From: Rattus norvegicus
Taxonomy: Eukaryota; Chordata; Mammalia; Rodentia; Muridae
Assembly: GCF_036323735.1 (NCBI RefSeq)
Contig: NC_086028.1
Coordinates: forward strand, 40,404,001 to 40,468,000
Direction: 5' to 3'
Length of the DNA: 64,000 bases
In this document: one piece after another, positions 22,827 to 33,834 of the stretch
Layout of the letters: each line of letters opens with the position of its first letter
Position numbering within the stretch: position 1 is the stretch's first letter
Translations under genes and position numbers: made by a program
Notes under the pieces: generated by a model
Told to the model about the DNA's origin: nothing
The model's input: the letters and a program-made list of their open reading frames with translations, nothing else
Databases searched by the model: none

Positions 22827-22904
22827 ATAGGTGGGATTGCACACATGCACACTAAGTATATGGAAGTTAGAAAACAGCGTTCCTTGTCATACCTTGGGTG
22901 CTTT

Positions 22905-23140
22905 CCATGTTTTTGCTTGAGACAGAGTCTACCACTGGTCTGGAGCATTACCGTGTAAGCTAGGCTCACTGGCCCAAGAGCTTCTAGAGAGCCAACCATC
23001 TCCACCCCATCTTACCATCTCTGGGATCACAGGCATGTGCTGCTATGTCCTGCTTTTGAATTGGTTTCTCAGACTCCAAACTCAGGTCTTCAGTGCTTAC
23101 AAAGCAAATATTTTATTGATTGAACCATCATTTTAGCCCC
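22905..23140 (-). repeat. tRNA-derived SINE (B4/RSINE-like)
   Basis: Reverse copy: 'cttgagacagagtctaccac', 'tgggatcacaggcatgtgct', 'caaactcaggtcttcagtgc'. Confidence 0.6.
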
Positions 23141-23200
23141 TAGTGACTAATTGTGACCAAAGGAACAGTGAACACTTAACCTCTTTGACCTTGAACATGG

Positions 23201-23202
<2 letters not shown>

Positions 23203-23243
<41 letters not shown>
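23203..23243. repeat. (GT)n microsatellite
   Basis: About 20 GT units after a short AT run. Confidence 0.97.
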
Positions 23244-23244
<1 letters not shown>

Positions 23245-23314
23245 TTGTAGGGAGATTATGAAAATGGACACTGGAACGTTTCTGGCAGATATTGAGACGT
23301 CACCAAACTGCTAT

Positions 23315-23680
23315 CTGTGACAGTTTGAATAAAAAAAAATGGTCCTCATAGGTGCACAGGGAGTGGCACTATTCCGAGGTGTGGCCTTGTTGGAAGAAGT
23401 GTGACTTTGTTGGAGGAAGTGTGTCACTAGGGGTGAACTTGAAGTCTCAGCAGCTCAAGCCAGGCCTAGTTGATCTCTGTCTCTTTCTGCGGCTTGTAGA
23501 TTCAGATCTAGAACTTTCAACTCCTTCTCCAGCACCATGTGTTGGCACCTGGCACACGTTTCTCATCATGATAATGGCCTAAACCTCTGAAACTGCAAGC
23601 CAGCCCCAGTTAAATGCTGTCCTTTACAAGAGTTCCCATGGTCATGGTGTCTCTTCACAGCACTAGAAACCCTAACTAGT
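23315..23680 (+). mobile_element. Solo MaLR-type LTR (family A)
   Basis: 'acagtttgaataaaa', 'gtggccttgttggaagaag', 'gataatggcctaaacctctg', 'cagccccagttaaatgctg' and an end 'aaaccctaact'. The same order as at 5083 and 24265. Confidence 0.75.
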
Positions 23681-24264
23681 GCACTGTCCTGTCACACTGC
23701 TTGAGGAATACCCAAAGCCTTCTGCCTGCTGTCACTGTACCACAGAGTGCAGAGACTTCTGCTTGGTTTCCAGGGAGAAAACTGCATACTGGTTAGAATG
23801 CTCGACATGCCTGGCCAAAGCTCATCTCAGTGTAGCTCTGCCGCTCAGTCTGGCAGCTCTTGACATCAGCATCATCTTCACTTTACAATTTCTCCTTCTT
23901 GACCTATGGAAAAGAAATCCTGTAGAGACATCTAAATCTACTTCTGTTAAATACTGTGCACATCAATCTTCTACTCCACACAGATCTCATGGTCTCAGGA
24001 CACTTTCAGTTACAAGTAACAGACGTGGGTTATTATAGGATTAGTCAAAACTAGAAACTTCTAAAGTCTGTGGAAGTTTAAAGTAGGAAACAACCGAGTC
24101 ACACGACTGGGGAATCTATAACATCTCAGCTTTCAAGGGCATGGCTGGATCTGGGTACTTAATAATATTTTCAGATCTGGTGAGCAGTGCAAACCATCTT
24201 GCCTCTTTTATCTAAGGTAAAAATCGAAATTGCTGCAGTCAGCACGTGAGATAGTAGAATTGTG
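23681..24264. other. Unique sequence
   Basis: No gene. 'tttcagttacaagtaacaga' near 24005 resembles a motif of an ancient mammalian repeat, too short to call. Confidence 0.35.
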
Positions 24265-24614
24265 TGGGGTGGTTTGAATAAAAATGGCCCCCATAAGTCC
24301 AAAGGGAATGGCACAATTAGGAGGTATGTTTTGTTGGAGAAAATGTGTCATGGGGTGGGGAGGGGTGTTGAGATTTCAGAAGCTCAAGCTTGGCCCAGTG
24401 ACTCACTGTCTCTTCTTGTTGCCTGTGAATCCACATGTGGAATTCTCAGTCTCTTATCCAGCACCCTGTTTGACTGTATGCCAACAGGCTTTCCCACCAC
24501 GATGATAATGGACTAAACCTCTGAACTATAAGGCAGATCCAATTAAATGTTTTCCTTTATAAGAGTTGATATGGTCCTAGTGTTTCTTCATAGCAATAAA
24601 ACTCTAAGACAGGC
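24265..24614 (+). mobile_element. Solo MaLR-type LTR (family A)
   Basis: 'ggtggtttgaataaaaatgg', 'gataatggactaaacctctg', 'ccaattaaatgttttccttt' and an end 'aaaactctaagacag'. Confidence 0.8.
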
Positions 24615-24936
24615 CATCTTCTGTGATGACCTACTATGTGCTATTGTTATAAACAATGCATAGCACCACCAGGTCACTCACCACAGCTAGGTCTAGTACA
24701 GTGGGTATAGCCAGAGTTTTTAAAAGGCTCACGCTTTTGAGGAGAAACTGAAAAATCCAGAACCTCTTAGAAGCCTTAGGTCCCCAAGAAACAGTGTTCA
24801 ATCCGTAAGAACCATAAAACACTGTATACTAGGAAGGGGTAAAAGCAACAGTTCCCTTGACTTTTACAGGGGATTACATTGAGGCTCCTCACCACAGGGT
24901 AGTGTTAGTCCCAGATTCTGCACCCGGACTGAAGGC
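24615..24936. other. Unique sequence
   Basis: Nothing recognised. Confidence 0.4.
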
Positions 24937-24937
24937 C

Positions 24938-25092
<155 letters not shown>

Positions 25093-25299
25093 AACAAATG
25101 GATTTACTGGACCTGAACTGGGGCTTTTTACACGCTAGACAAACATTCTGCTCCTGAGTCACATCTCCAACCCCTGAATATGCTTTTCTTTCTTCCATAC
25201 TCGAGTGCAATTTTGTGGCTTAGCCTCTGGCTGCTGAATCTAACCTACGTGCGTCTCCTGAGACCCTTCTGAAATACCTAGCCTCACGATTATCCAATT

Positions 25300-25604
25300 A
25301 GTGATTAAATTAATAATTAATTGAGGAATTATCACACTGGCCCATAAGCAACTAGGGAAGGCATGTTCTTGATTGATATTGATGTGGAAGAACAAGCCCT
25401 ACTGTGGGTAGTAACAGCACTGGGCAGGTGGTCATGAGTTGTATAAGAAAACAGGCTGAGCAAGACCGGAAGAGAAAGCCAGGAAGCAGAACTCTTCCTT
25501 GGCTAGTGCTTCAGCTCCCGGCTCCTGGTTCCTTCCCTGGTTTCCTGCTTTGATTTCCCTTGGTTGGTAGACCTATAAAGCTGAAGCAAACCCTCCCTTT
25601 CTTC
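25300..25604 (+). mobile_element. MaLR-type LTR, 5' truncated or diverged
   Basis: 'ctactgtgggtagtaacag', 'aaaacaggctgagcaagacc', 'ggttccttccctggtttcc' and 'ataaagctgaagcaaaccct' follow the family B order. It is directly followed by another LTR. Confidence 0.55.
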
Positions 25605-25750
25605 TTGTGGTGGTGCCCATAGGCTCATAAATTTAGATACTTGGTCCCCAGTTGTTGAACCTGTTTGGGAAGGATTAGGATGTGTAGCCTTGTTGGGAGG
25701 AGATGTGCCAGTAGGAGGTGAACTTTTAAAGCTCTCATTATCCCCAGTTA

Positions 25751-25801
<51 letters not shown>

Positions 25802-26012
25802 GTGGATGTGTCTGTCTGTCTGTCTGTCTGTCTGTCAGCTCTTTTCCAGTGACACGTCCCTGCCTGCTGCAGTGTTCCCTGTCATGATGATCATGGACTC
25901 TAACCCTCTGAAGCTGAAGTGTCTGAATAAACCATTTCTTCTATGTGTCCTTGGTCATAGTGTCTTGGTGTCTTTGGGTCATGGTGTTTATACAGCAACA
26001 GAAGGCAACCAC
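25605..26012 (+). mobile_element. MaLR-type LTR (family A) with two microsatellites
   Basis: 'gcccataggctcataaattt', 'gggaaggattaggatgtg', 'tgtagccttgttggga' and 'tccttggtcatagtgtctt'. The TC tract (25753-25798) and CTGT tract (25809-25837) lie where other copies carry a TCTCTC-type block. Confidence 0.65.
25753..25837. repeat. (TC)n and (CTGT)n microsatellites
   Basis: TC 25753-25798, a short spacer, then CTGT 25809-25837, inside the LTR. Confidence 0.96.
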
Positions 26013-26053
26013 TTTACCACTGAGCACATTTTTTAGCTTAAATGGTGTTTGCT

Positions 26054-26055
<2 letters not shown>

Positions 26056-26096
<41 letters not shown>

Positions 26097-26113
26097 ACAC
26101 GCGTGTGTGTGTG
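26056..26113. repeat. (GT)n microsatellite
   Basis: GT repeats with a CACACGCG interruption. Confidence 0.96.
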
Positions 26114-26124
26114 TTATTGTGTTA

Positions 26125-26275
26125 TTATTTTCTGGTTTTGGGTTTTTGAAAAAGTCTAATGTAGCTCAGGTCAGCATTAAACTCACTGTGTGTCTCAGAC
26201 AGGTGCAGGCTTGAATTCACAGTTCTCCCTCCCCAGCATATTGAATGCTGGTATTATGGGATGCATTATCTACTG
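26125..26275 (-). repeat. B1-type SINE, degenerate
   Basis: Reverse B1 remnants: 'aaaaagtctaatgtagctca', 'cattaaactcactgtgtgtc', 'cagcatattgaatgctggt'. Confidence 0.5.
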
Positions 26276-26289
26276 AATTCTGCTTCTGT

Positions 26290-27445
26290 TATGTGGCTCC
26301 CTGAGGAGGTATAAACTTCCATTTGCCTCACACAGGACACTGATGACAAATCTAAGCAAATATCCCACCCAAGTCTAGCTTGATGAGCCAGACAGTTATG
26401 GGGTGTAACATCTTTATCACCACAAATCTCACCCCTGGTATGGGTGATAACTCAGGAAAGCTGCATCCCTTGAGCCTCGAGCTTGACCCTAGACAGCTCA
26501 GCTGGACAGTCTCTTCTGCTCACGACTGTTACTGGTTTTATGACCTTGGAGAGAAGCCTTTGAGTCTTGTAAGTTTCAAGAGTCCTCTGAACCTTGCAAT
26601 GCTCATTGACTCCCTAAATCTCATGAAGATCTCTCTTCTCGCTAAAGGGAGAGTTCCAGCTGACAAGAAATAACGGAGCTGTGGTGACCTCCATCTGCAC
26701 CTGGATGGCATCTTTGCTCCAGTTCTGAGCAACCTCATGGTCTAGTTTGTTCTCTTGGCAGCGCCTGGCGGTGACCCTCTGACCTCCTTTTCACCTCCAT
26801 CTTTGGTCATTGCTGAGATTCTGCAGCTCCGTGTGCTCAGCTTCTTGGGAAGGAGGAGATGCAGCCGAGTGTGCAGCAAGCTCTAAACCATTACATCAAA
26901 TTCCTCATGTAAGAGGCAATTGTGCCTTTATTTATAGAAACATTGAATATTGTGAAACACCAGGGACATTAGCAACATCATCCTGCAAAGGAAAGGGACC
27001 TCATGAAGCTCGCAGAGCTGTTTGTTTCAAGACCCATTTGGGCTAATTCTGTCCTGAAGGAGAGGATGGAGTCAGCAGGGTCTTGCTTTGGCTCCCTCGC
27101 ATCTCCCCGGGTCTGGGGTGATGTTTTCATTTTGTTTTGTTTTTGTTTTCCGAGGAGTCAGCAGTGGATCTAATTAATGCCATCAAAAGCACGACATTTA
27201 ATTAACTAAATAACATGTTGAGCTTAATGATAACACATTTCAGCACCCAGCGGGTAGCGATGGTCTCTGGGGCCATCTCTCCAAGGAGGCTTGTGATTTG
27301 ATAAAGAGGAAAGAACCTTTCTCACCAGCATCAGAGATCCTTAGGGAAGGAGGTCAGTGGAGGAACAGCCTCATAGCCATCAAGAAGTGTGCCATTTTCT
27401 TCCAGACTTTGAATGGGGAGATAAAAAACATTAGAAGTCCAGCTG

Positions 27446-27450
<5 letters not shown>
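26290..27450. promoter_or_regulatory. Repeat-free island, candidate cis-regulatory element (27100-27290)
   Basis: No repeat recognised over about 1.15 kb. The core at 27165-27235 packs AT-rich homeodomain-type motifs: TAATTAATG (27171-27179), a palindromic TTAATTAA (27198-27205), 'cttaatgataac', a TCF/LEF-like 'catcaaaagc' (27181-27190) and a GATA-like 'tgataac'. These may mark an enhancer. That is inference from motif density and repeat absence only; conservation cannot be tested here. Confidence 0.3.

Positions 27451-27490
<40 letters not shown>
27451..27490. repeat. (AC)n microsatellite
   Basis: About 20 CA units. Confidence 0.97.
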
Positions 27491-27492
<2 letters not shown>

Positions 27493-27514
27493 GGTATCTT
27501 TCTTGACTATACCT

Positions 27515-27725
27515 TCTTTTTCGAGACAAGGTCTCATGTTGAATCTGGTGATCACCTATCTAGCTAGACTGCCAGGGCAGTACATTCTAGAGATCCATTT
27601 CTCACTTTGGGGATTATAGCTGTGCACCACTAGGCTCAGTTTTTTATGTGAGTGCTGGGCATTTGAACCCAGGTCTTAATGCTTGCACAGCAAGTGCTTT
27701 ACAGTCTGAGCCCCCTTCTCACTCC
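27515..27725 (-). repeat. tRNA-derived SINE (B4/RSINE-like)
   Basis: Reverse copy: 'cgagacaaggtctcatgttg', 'ggggattatagctgtgcacc', 'gaacccaggtcttaatgctt', 'cagcaagtgctttacagtct'. Confidence 0.65.
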
Positions 27726-28520
27726 AGAATGCACTTTTCAAACATGTTTGGATATCTACCAAATATGACTATTTTGTCCATCGCCATTCTAATACCTTGG
27801 TTCTTTCCAGTTCTGCCGAGAAACCATGCAAGCACAACAGAGGTGGGAGGCTGTCTGAAGCCAGCCTCCAGGAACACAGGCACTTTAAGCAGCAGAGGAG
27901 TGGAAGTGGGTGCCCTCTTGTGGATGCTAGAGAATCCACAGCGATACTCTTGGGACCCTCACCCAAGAGGTTCTGGGCCTTGAGGCTGGAGATGAAGTTT
28001 CCCAGTGGAGTTCCCTGGGTCATTGGAATAAATACTAATGGATTTTTAATTAGAAGGAAAAGTATCAGGTTCTAGGAACTCACCGAGTCATAGCAGAACT
28101 TTGGGACCCTCGAAGGCGGTCTCAAAGACACAGACATCCACTGTCAGCTCAGGGGCATTTTCTCTACTTCTCTTAGCTTCTCTGCAGCCAACCTGGATGC
28201 ACTGGCTCGTGTTTGGCTTCACAGGCTGCACACCATGAGTTCTGTTCTTGGGATTTTGGAGGAGGGAAAAATAGTGTCCCGAGGAGGTAAAATAATCCAC
28301 GAAGAGCGATGAACTTCAGAAGAGACAGAGCCTCAGACTGTTGGACTTCGCTTTCATCTGCTTTTCTCTGCTTCGTTTTCTCCCCACAGTAGATCACCTC
28401 TCACCACGATGAAGGTACAAGCTCTGGGGGTCAGTGCCCTGGACCTCTTTTGTGCTCTCTGTCCTGAGCTTATATGGGGTCTAAAGGGTTTCAATAACTT
28501 GAGGGGTGAGCATTCAATAT
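27726..28520. other. Unique sequence with exon-like motif
   Basis: About 0.8 kb without recognised repeats. At 28378-28420 a pyrimidine tract plus 'cag' is followed by an ATG and an AAG|GTACAA donor-like site. See findings. No flanking exon was identified. Confidence 0.35.
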
Positions 28521-28748
28521 GGGGCTGGTGGGATGGCTCAGTAGGTAGAGTGGTTGAGGTACACTCATAAGGACCTGAGTCTTGAGCCCCAGCACCAATA
28601 TGAAGAGTCAGCTATGGTGGTATGTGCCTGTAATCCCAGCAGTGCGGAGCCAGAGAGAGATTGCTGGAGTTTGCTGAGTAGCCAGCCTAACCACATTGCT
28701 GATTTCTGGGTTCAGTGAGTGACCCTGTCTCAAAAATAAGATGGAGAG

Positions 28749-28903
28749 GGTCTGAAAAGATGGTTCTGCTAATAACAGCACTGGCTGCTTTCCCAGAGGA
28801 TCCTGAGTTCCTTTCCCAGTACCCATAAACGCTGGCAACTTCAGCTTCAGATTATATGATGCCCTCCTGTGGCCTCTACAGGCACTCTCACACGTGTGGC
28901 ATG

Positions 28904-28951
<48 letters not shown>

Positions 28952-28980
28952 TAGAATTAATAACAATGAATCTTAAAAAG
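28749..28980 (+). repeat. B3-type SINE inserted in another SINE
   Basis: Forward element with 'cactggctgctttcccagag', a CA microsatellite (28908-28949), and an A-rich end 'aatcttaaaaag'. It is flanked by a 12-bp duplication 'taagatggagag' at 28737-28748 and 28981-28992, which marks the insertion exactly. Confidence 0.88.
28908..28949. repeat. (AC)n microsatellite
   Basis: About 20 CA units within the SINE tail. Confidence 0.97.
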
Positions 28981-29060
28981 TAAGATGGAGAGCAGTTGGG
29001 CAAGACACCCAGTGTCATGCACATACACCCTTACACATATGCATACACACATGGATATGT

Positions 29061-30404
29061 ATATGCCACAAACACAGCACACTGAATGTAGGGTCTGACA
29101 GTGGCTTTCAGTGCTATTTTCTGTGTTTTCCATGACTGCACAGTAGTATTTTCTGGTGGTTAGGACAGAGTAGATGCTTCGTCCTATCCACAACTCCTTA
29201 TTAGTTGAAAGGTGTTACCCATGGTCCTTCAGTAAGTCTACCCTAACAGGATTGTAGGATTGCCCAAACCAGTTTTGTTCAATTTGAGCATGTGTTCACC
29301 ACCAAACGAGGCAGCACTGGGAGCAATATTTGCATGACCTATGTGTACACTTTGGGAAACAGAGCAGCTGGCAGGGAGATGGGGAAGCAGTTGTTTCTGT
29401 CCAGATTCTGTCCTTGGATTCAGGATTTGGCTCTGCTCAGGGTACAGTAGGGTATTATGGCTGGGTAAGATGAGGGTGAGTTTCTGTCACTTCCACTGCA
29501 AGGCGTTTTTCTCTCTGCTCTGGGCATGCAAAAGGCTGCTGGGGATTCGGATGAGTCCTCAGTTTGTTCCCACCACATGCGAACATCCATGTGTTTACAC
29601 ATGCACAACCGTCTCAGGGCTTTTGGTATTCCAGTCACTACGAGATCATCACCAGGGAGGCTGTGTCGCTTGCAGCCACGTCAGGATGAAGAATGAGCCT
29701 GGCTGTCATGGTTGGCTGCTGGTGGCGGTGGGGGCGGGGCAGCTGTCACATCTAGATTGAATGCTTATACCCTCGCATGGAAACTGCTGGTGTGAGTGAA
29801 AAGAAGCAGGGTATGCTGGGGAGGGGATCCCTCCAGCTGCCTTTGGAATGGTCCCCAGGAAAGAGCAGTCAGTCCTAGGAGCGAAGAGGGTACCAGCTCT
29901 CCTGGGGAACACTCCTCCCATGGCTGGCTGCAGATAATCTTCTTCCTTGCTTGGAAATATCATTTTCTCTATTTTACCAGTTGCCTTTTGTTATAAAGAG
30001 GAGACGTGGCTAGGAGAATAATGGGAGGGTTCTGTTAGTTAACATAAATGGAAGCTTTGCGGAATGGGGGCTTAGGAGGGTTTCTGTCATTTGCCCTTAA
30101 ATGTCTCTTGATGGCTTTGGTTAGAGGTGGCCAATGGGTCTGCATGCCTCTCGTGGATGGAATGGTTTTGTCCTCCAGAGTGTTGTCTGCCATCAGTACC
30201 AAATGTGGATTCCTGGCTTCTCCTGGGTGTTGCTGATCTGCCTCCACTCTTGGCAGCCATCTGTGGGTCACAGAGGGCTCTGTGCTTTAAATAGGTCAAG
30301 AATCCTCTTGTTCCACACAGCCTCCATCTTGACCCTCTGACAAGGCCAGATCCTGTGACACTTGGTGAATTAATAGTTGGTGACTCCTGATCCAGGTTAA
30401 CCTC
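29061..30404. other. Unique, repeat-poor sequence
   Basis: About 1.3 kb without recognised repeats. The plus frame 29341-29760 (139 codons) has no domain, signal peptide or plausible exon structure, and I do not call it a gene. Confidence 0.4.
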
Positions 30405-30482
30405 TTCATTCTGGAAGTTAGAGCATTGAGGTTCAGAGAGAGCATATGGCTTACCAGGGCCACACAGCTTTCCTTGGAGACT
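30405..30482 (+). repeat. MIR SINE fragment
   Basis: 'gcattgaggttcagagagag' followed by 'ttaccagggccacacagctt' is the MIR core pattern. Confidence 0.6.
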
Positions 30483-30854
30483 GTGTAGGCTCTTTTTATA
30501 CAATGTGATCTGAAAAGGTTATAGATAACACTTACACACTTTCAACTCCCCAGTTTTATGTTCCAGTCCCCTTATCCTATCTGTTCATTAATGGTCTTCT
30601 GGGGCCCAAGAAGGAGAAATGTCTGACTGTGCTTTATTATTCGCTTCTTTTATGTTTCACCTCTTCTACTCGTTCTTGAAGTTACACCTCCCTCTGATCC
30701 AATACTAGCTGTGGCTTTAGAGATAGGTGAGGGGTCATCACTGAGGAGGGATTGGAACCCCTGGTTTCTGTGCCCTAAAGGGTGCTGGGCCTGAGTCTTC
30801 TCAGTTAATAGTAGAGAAACATGAATGCATGAAATGCATGCTTTCTTCTTTGCT
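30483..30854. other. Unique sequence
   Basis: Nothing recognised. Confidence 0.4.
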
Positions 30855-31075
30855 TGGTTTCTTGTACTTAGCTCCATTTCCTACTCCTATACAGTCCAAC
30901 ATCCCTGCCTAGAGAATGGTGCTGCCCACAGTGGGCAGAATCTCCCCACATTGATTAACGTATTTAAGACAATCCCTCACAGAAATATTCACAGGTTGAT
31001 GCAATGTAAACAATCCTTCCCTGAGACTGTCTTCCCAGGTGATTCTAGGATGTGTTAAGTTGACAGTTACAGCTG
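30855..31075 (-). mobile_element. MaLR-type LTR fragment
   Basis: Reverse order: 'ccctgcctagagaatggtgc', 'cacagtgggcagaatctcc', 'tcccaggtgattctaggatg', 'taagttgacagttacagctg'. Same family as 40450-40565 and 54590-54985. Confidence 0.65.
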
Positions 31076-31857
31076 ACCATCACTAGCAAAATAATAGTTC
31101 TTTGTTGGGAATTATTCTAGACAGACTCAGACATGAGAACATCCCAGGATAGCCTCCTAACCAACTGGCAATCCTACATGCTCAAGGCAAAACCTTAACA
31201 AGTGGATAGAATTAAGTACAAATGTGAGTGGCTTCCTTTGTATTAACGCATCTGTTGGATCTCACCTCTGCAGAGTCTATGGATATGAAGGTTCTTCTGT
31301 GTCCTTCCCAACACTTTATTGGTTCCCTGGAGAACTTGCATTCCGTATTTTGATCCAGATGTTCTCAGACTACCTATGCTGGTCGCTGTGGTTTCACTGA
31401 ACATGGGAACTTGCTTTGCAAGTTGATCTTGCTGCTCATGGCTCAGCAAACATGTTTTACACAAAGACCATGTGACAGGTGCTTTAAGTTTTGTGGGTCA
31501 TGGAACCTCTATATGCTTCTTCTTCCTTCTCTTTTGAACATTGTTTTACGAATACAAGGACCACCCATACCACACAAGCCATATGAAATCAAGCAATTGC
31601 CAGATGCAGCTTATGACTGCAGCTTATTTGTCCAGGATATTACTAGCCAGGTCTTCCCTACAAAGGAAGACCAGGAGATTATTTTAACCTATGGGGAAGG
31701 TTGAAATAGATCTCCATGGGGTACTTTTTCTGTTAATTGGAGTTTATCTGCAAGATAGACACAGGGGTGAAGTCACTGAGACCCCTTTTACTTTCTGGAC
31801 TGGCAGTCCCTCAACTTCCTCATCTGTGAATGGGATGAGAAATCTGTGGGAGGGGGT
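31076..31857. other. Unique sequence
   Basis: The plus frame 31411-31704 (97 codons) is not supported by any domain. A stretch near 31460-31510 faintly resembles an ancient DNA-transposon relic, too weak to call. Confidence 0.35.
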
Positions 31858-32110
31858 GGGGCTATAGTTCAGTAGTACACACAAGGCCTTGGATGTGGAA
31901 GGTTTATGCCTGTCATCTCAACACTTGGAAGACAGAGCCAGGAGAAGCAGAAGGCCATCTTGAACTATATAATAACCTTGAGTTCAGCCTTTAAATAGAA
32001 GAAAGCAAAACAAACAAAAAACCCCACAAGATCTCCAACCAACCCAAACAAAAACAACTGAACAAAACATAAGTGAGAATGCGCACAACAGCAAAGAAAT
32101 CTGTGGAGAG
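31858..32110 (+). repeat. B4-type SINE
   Basis: A degraded ID-like head ('ggggctatagttcagtagta') is fused to a B1-like body ('ctgtcatctcaacacttgga'), with a long A/CAAA-rich tail to about 32080. Confidence 0.65.
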
Positions 32111-32807
32111 AGCGGTTCAGAGCCCCTGGCAGTCCCTGGGAGAAACAGGGCTAGGCAGTCCAATGCCAGCAAGTCTCTTGCTCTTTTCTAGAGATCTTGT
32201 CCCTCGAGGGTCCGATGGATCTTGTTTGAAGATACAGAATTGAAATAACTCAAGTTCTTACAGATTCTGAGGAGGCAGAGAGCAGGGCATAGACCCCAGC
32301 AAACTCTGGGTTACCTTGGTCTTATTTCTTCTGCTGCCCTTGCACCTTCCTGGGATAAGCTCCCTTTCCCAGTAGGGGGTGTAGTATCCAGGCTTTGCTG
32401 CCTCTCCATAGATCTCTTCCTTGGGTTCTCAGGTTTTGTTTTGTTATCACCTGAGTTTATCTAGGGCCATGTCTGTGACTATGGGTATGGGAATGTCCTG
32501 TAGAACCAGGTGGGCTCAGCAGTTGCTGAATGCATAAATATAATGACTCTCTCTTCCCTAGACTCTATCAACAGTGAATAGTTCACCAGAAAAGGGTGGT
32601 GTCCCAGAATGTTCATTAACCATGACCGACAGTTGGCAGGTTTGGTCTTCTGCAGGTTCAGTGTAGACACCACAATTGCTGTGAATCCATGATTTTAATG
32701 GCTGCGTTGTGTCCAGAAGATGTCATTTTTTGGTCCTCCTCCCTGCCTTCCAGCTCCTACATTGTTTCTTCTTGGCTATTCCTTGGGTATTAGAGGCGGT
32801 GTACTGG
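32111..32807. other. Unique sequence
   Basis: Nothing recognised. Confidence 0.4.
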
Positions 32808-33202
32808 CTGGTTTTGTGTGTCAACTTGACACAAGCTAGAGTTACCACAGAGAAAGGAGCCTCCCTTGTGGAAATGCTTCCATGAGATCCAGCTGTAAGG
32901 CATTTTCTCAATTTGTGATCAAGAGTGGGAGGGCCCATTGTGGGTGGTGCCATCCCTGGGCTGGTAGTCCTGGGTTCTATAAGAAAGCAAGCTGAGCAAT
33001 CCAAGGGAAGCAAGCTAGTACATAACATCCCTCCATGGCCTCTGCATCAGCTCCTGCTTCCTGACCTGCTTGAGTTCCAGTCCTGACTTCTTTTGGTGAT
33101 GGACAGCAATGTGGAAGTGTAAGCTGAATAAACCCTTTCCTCCTCTACTTGCTTCTTGGTTATAATGTTTTGTGCAGGAATAGAAACCCTGACTAAGACA
33201 GG
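32808..33202 (+). mobile_element. Solo MaLR-type LTR (MT-like, family B)
   Basis: The best-preserved copy: 'gtgtcaacttgacacaagc', 'gcccattgtgggtggtgcca', 'gggttctataagaaagcaag', 'ataaaccctttcctcctc' and an end 'aaaccctgactaagacag'. TATA-like (tataag) and AATAAA signals are in LTR-like order. Solo. Confidence 0.85.
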
Positions 33203-33834
33203 AGATATGTCTTGATTAGGGCTGAGCATTCAACCATCACTTAGTCACAGCACCTTGACCAGCCAAGAGCCTCTAGATTTAATACTATTCACTGCCAAAG
33301 GGCCTTTTCTGACAAATGCTGAGAGTAGCATTTATCTATGTATATAGACATAGAAATGGGTATAAACATAGGTAGCAGTTTGATGCTGTGTCAATTTAGT
33401 GAAACAATATGGTAAGCTCTATCCTACAAGGTCCTATGACATCTCTAGCCATGAGCTTCTTAACTAGGCTTAAAGTACTAGGCATGAAATCTCTCCTGCA
33501 AAGTGGTCTTCAGATCTAATGAGAGAGTAGTTGGTTGCCTCCATAAGAGTTGTGCCACTGTTGCTAGAGTGGCTTGGATGGCACGTTAGTATTACAGTTT
33601 GTAGGTTTCATACTGGGTCGTGAATACTACTAATGCTGTTTCTCTTCTTGCAGCCTGCATAATGCCTCCTGGCATTATGAAAACTACTCACAGGGAGGAA
33701 GTTTCCAGATTAGTGGCATTTTATTTCTCTCTAGGTTGCATCCAAGTCATGTGGTATCTTTACAAACAGGGTCTTACCTAGTTCCAGTGGACAACCATGA
33801 AGAATAGCATGACCCTGTATGGCGTTTGTCTTTT
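33203..33834. other. Unique sequence
   Basis: Nothing recognised. Confidence 0.4.

Larger units (their letters stand above)
28521..29060 (+). repeat. Dimeric tRNA-derived SINE, split by a second SINE
   Basis: Starts 'ggggctggtgggatggctca' with a clear tRNA-like head, then 'gtgcctgtaatcccagcagt' and 'gtgaccctgtctcaaaaat'. It resumes at 28981 after an inserted SINE and ends in a CATACAC-rich tail. Confidence 0.75.

Noticed and set aside
29341..29760. 139-codon plus frame
   Set aside because: Cys/Trp-rich without pattern, no start context or homology, no splice structure.
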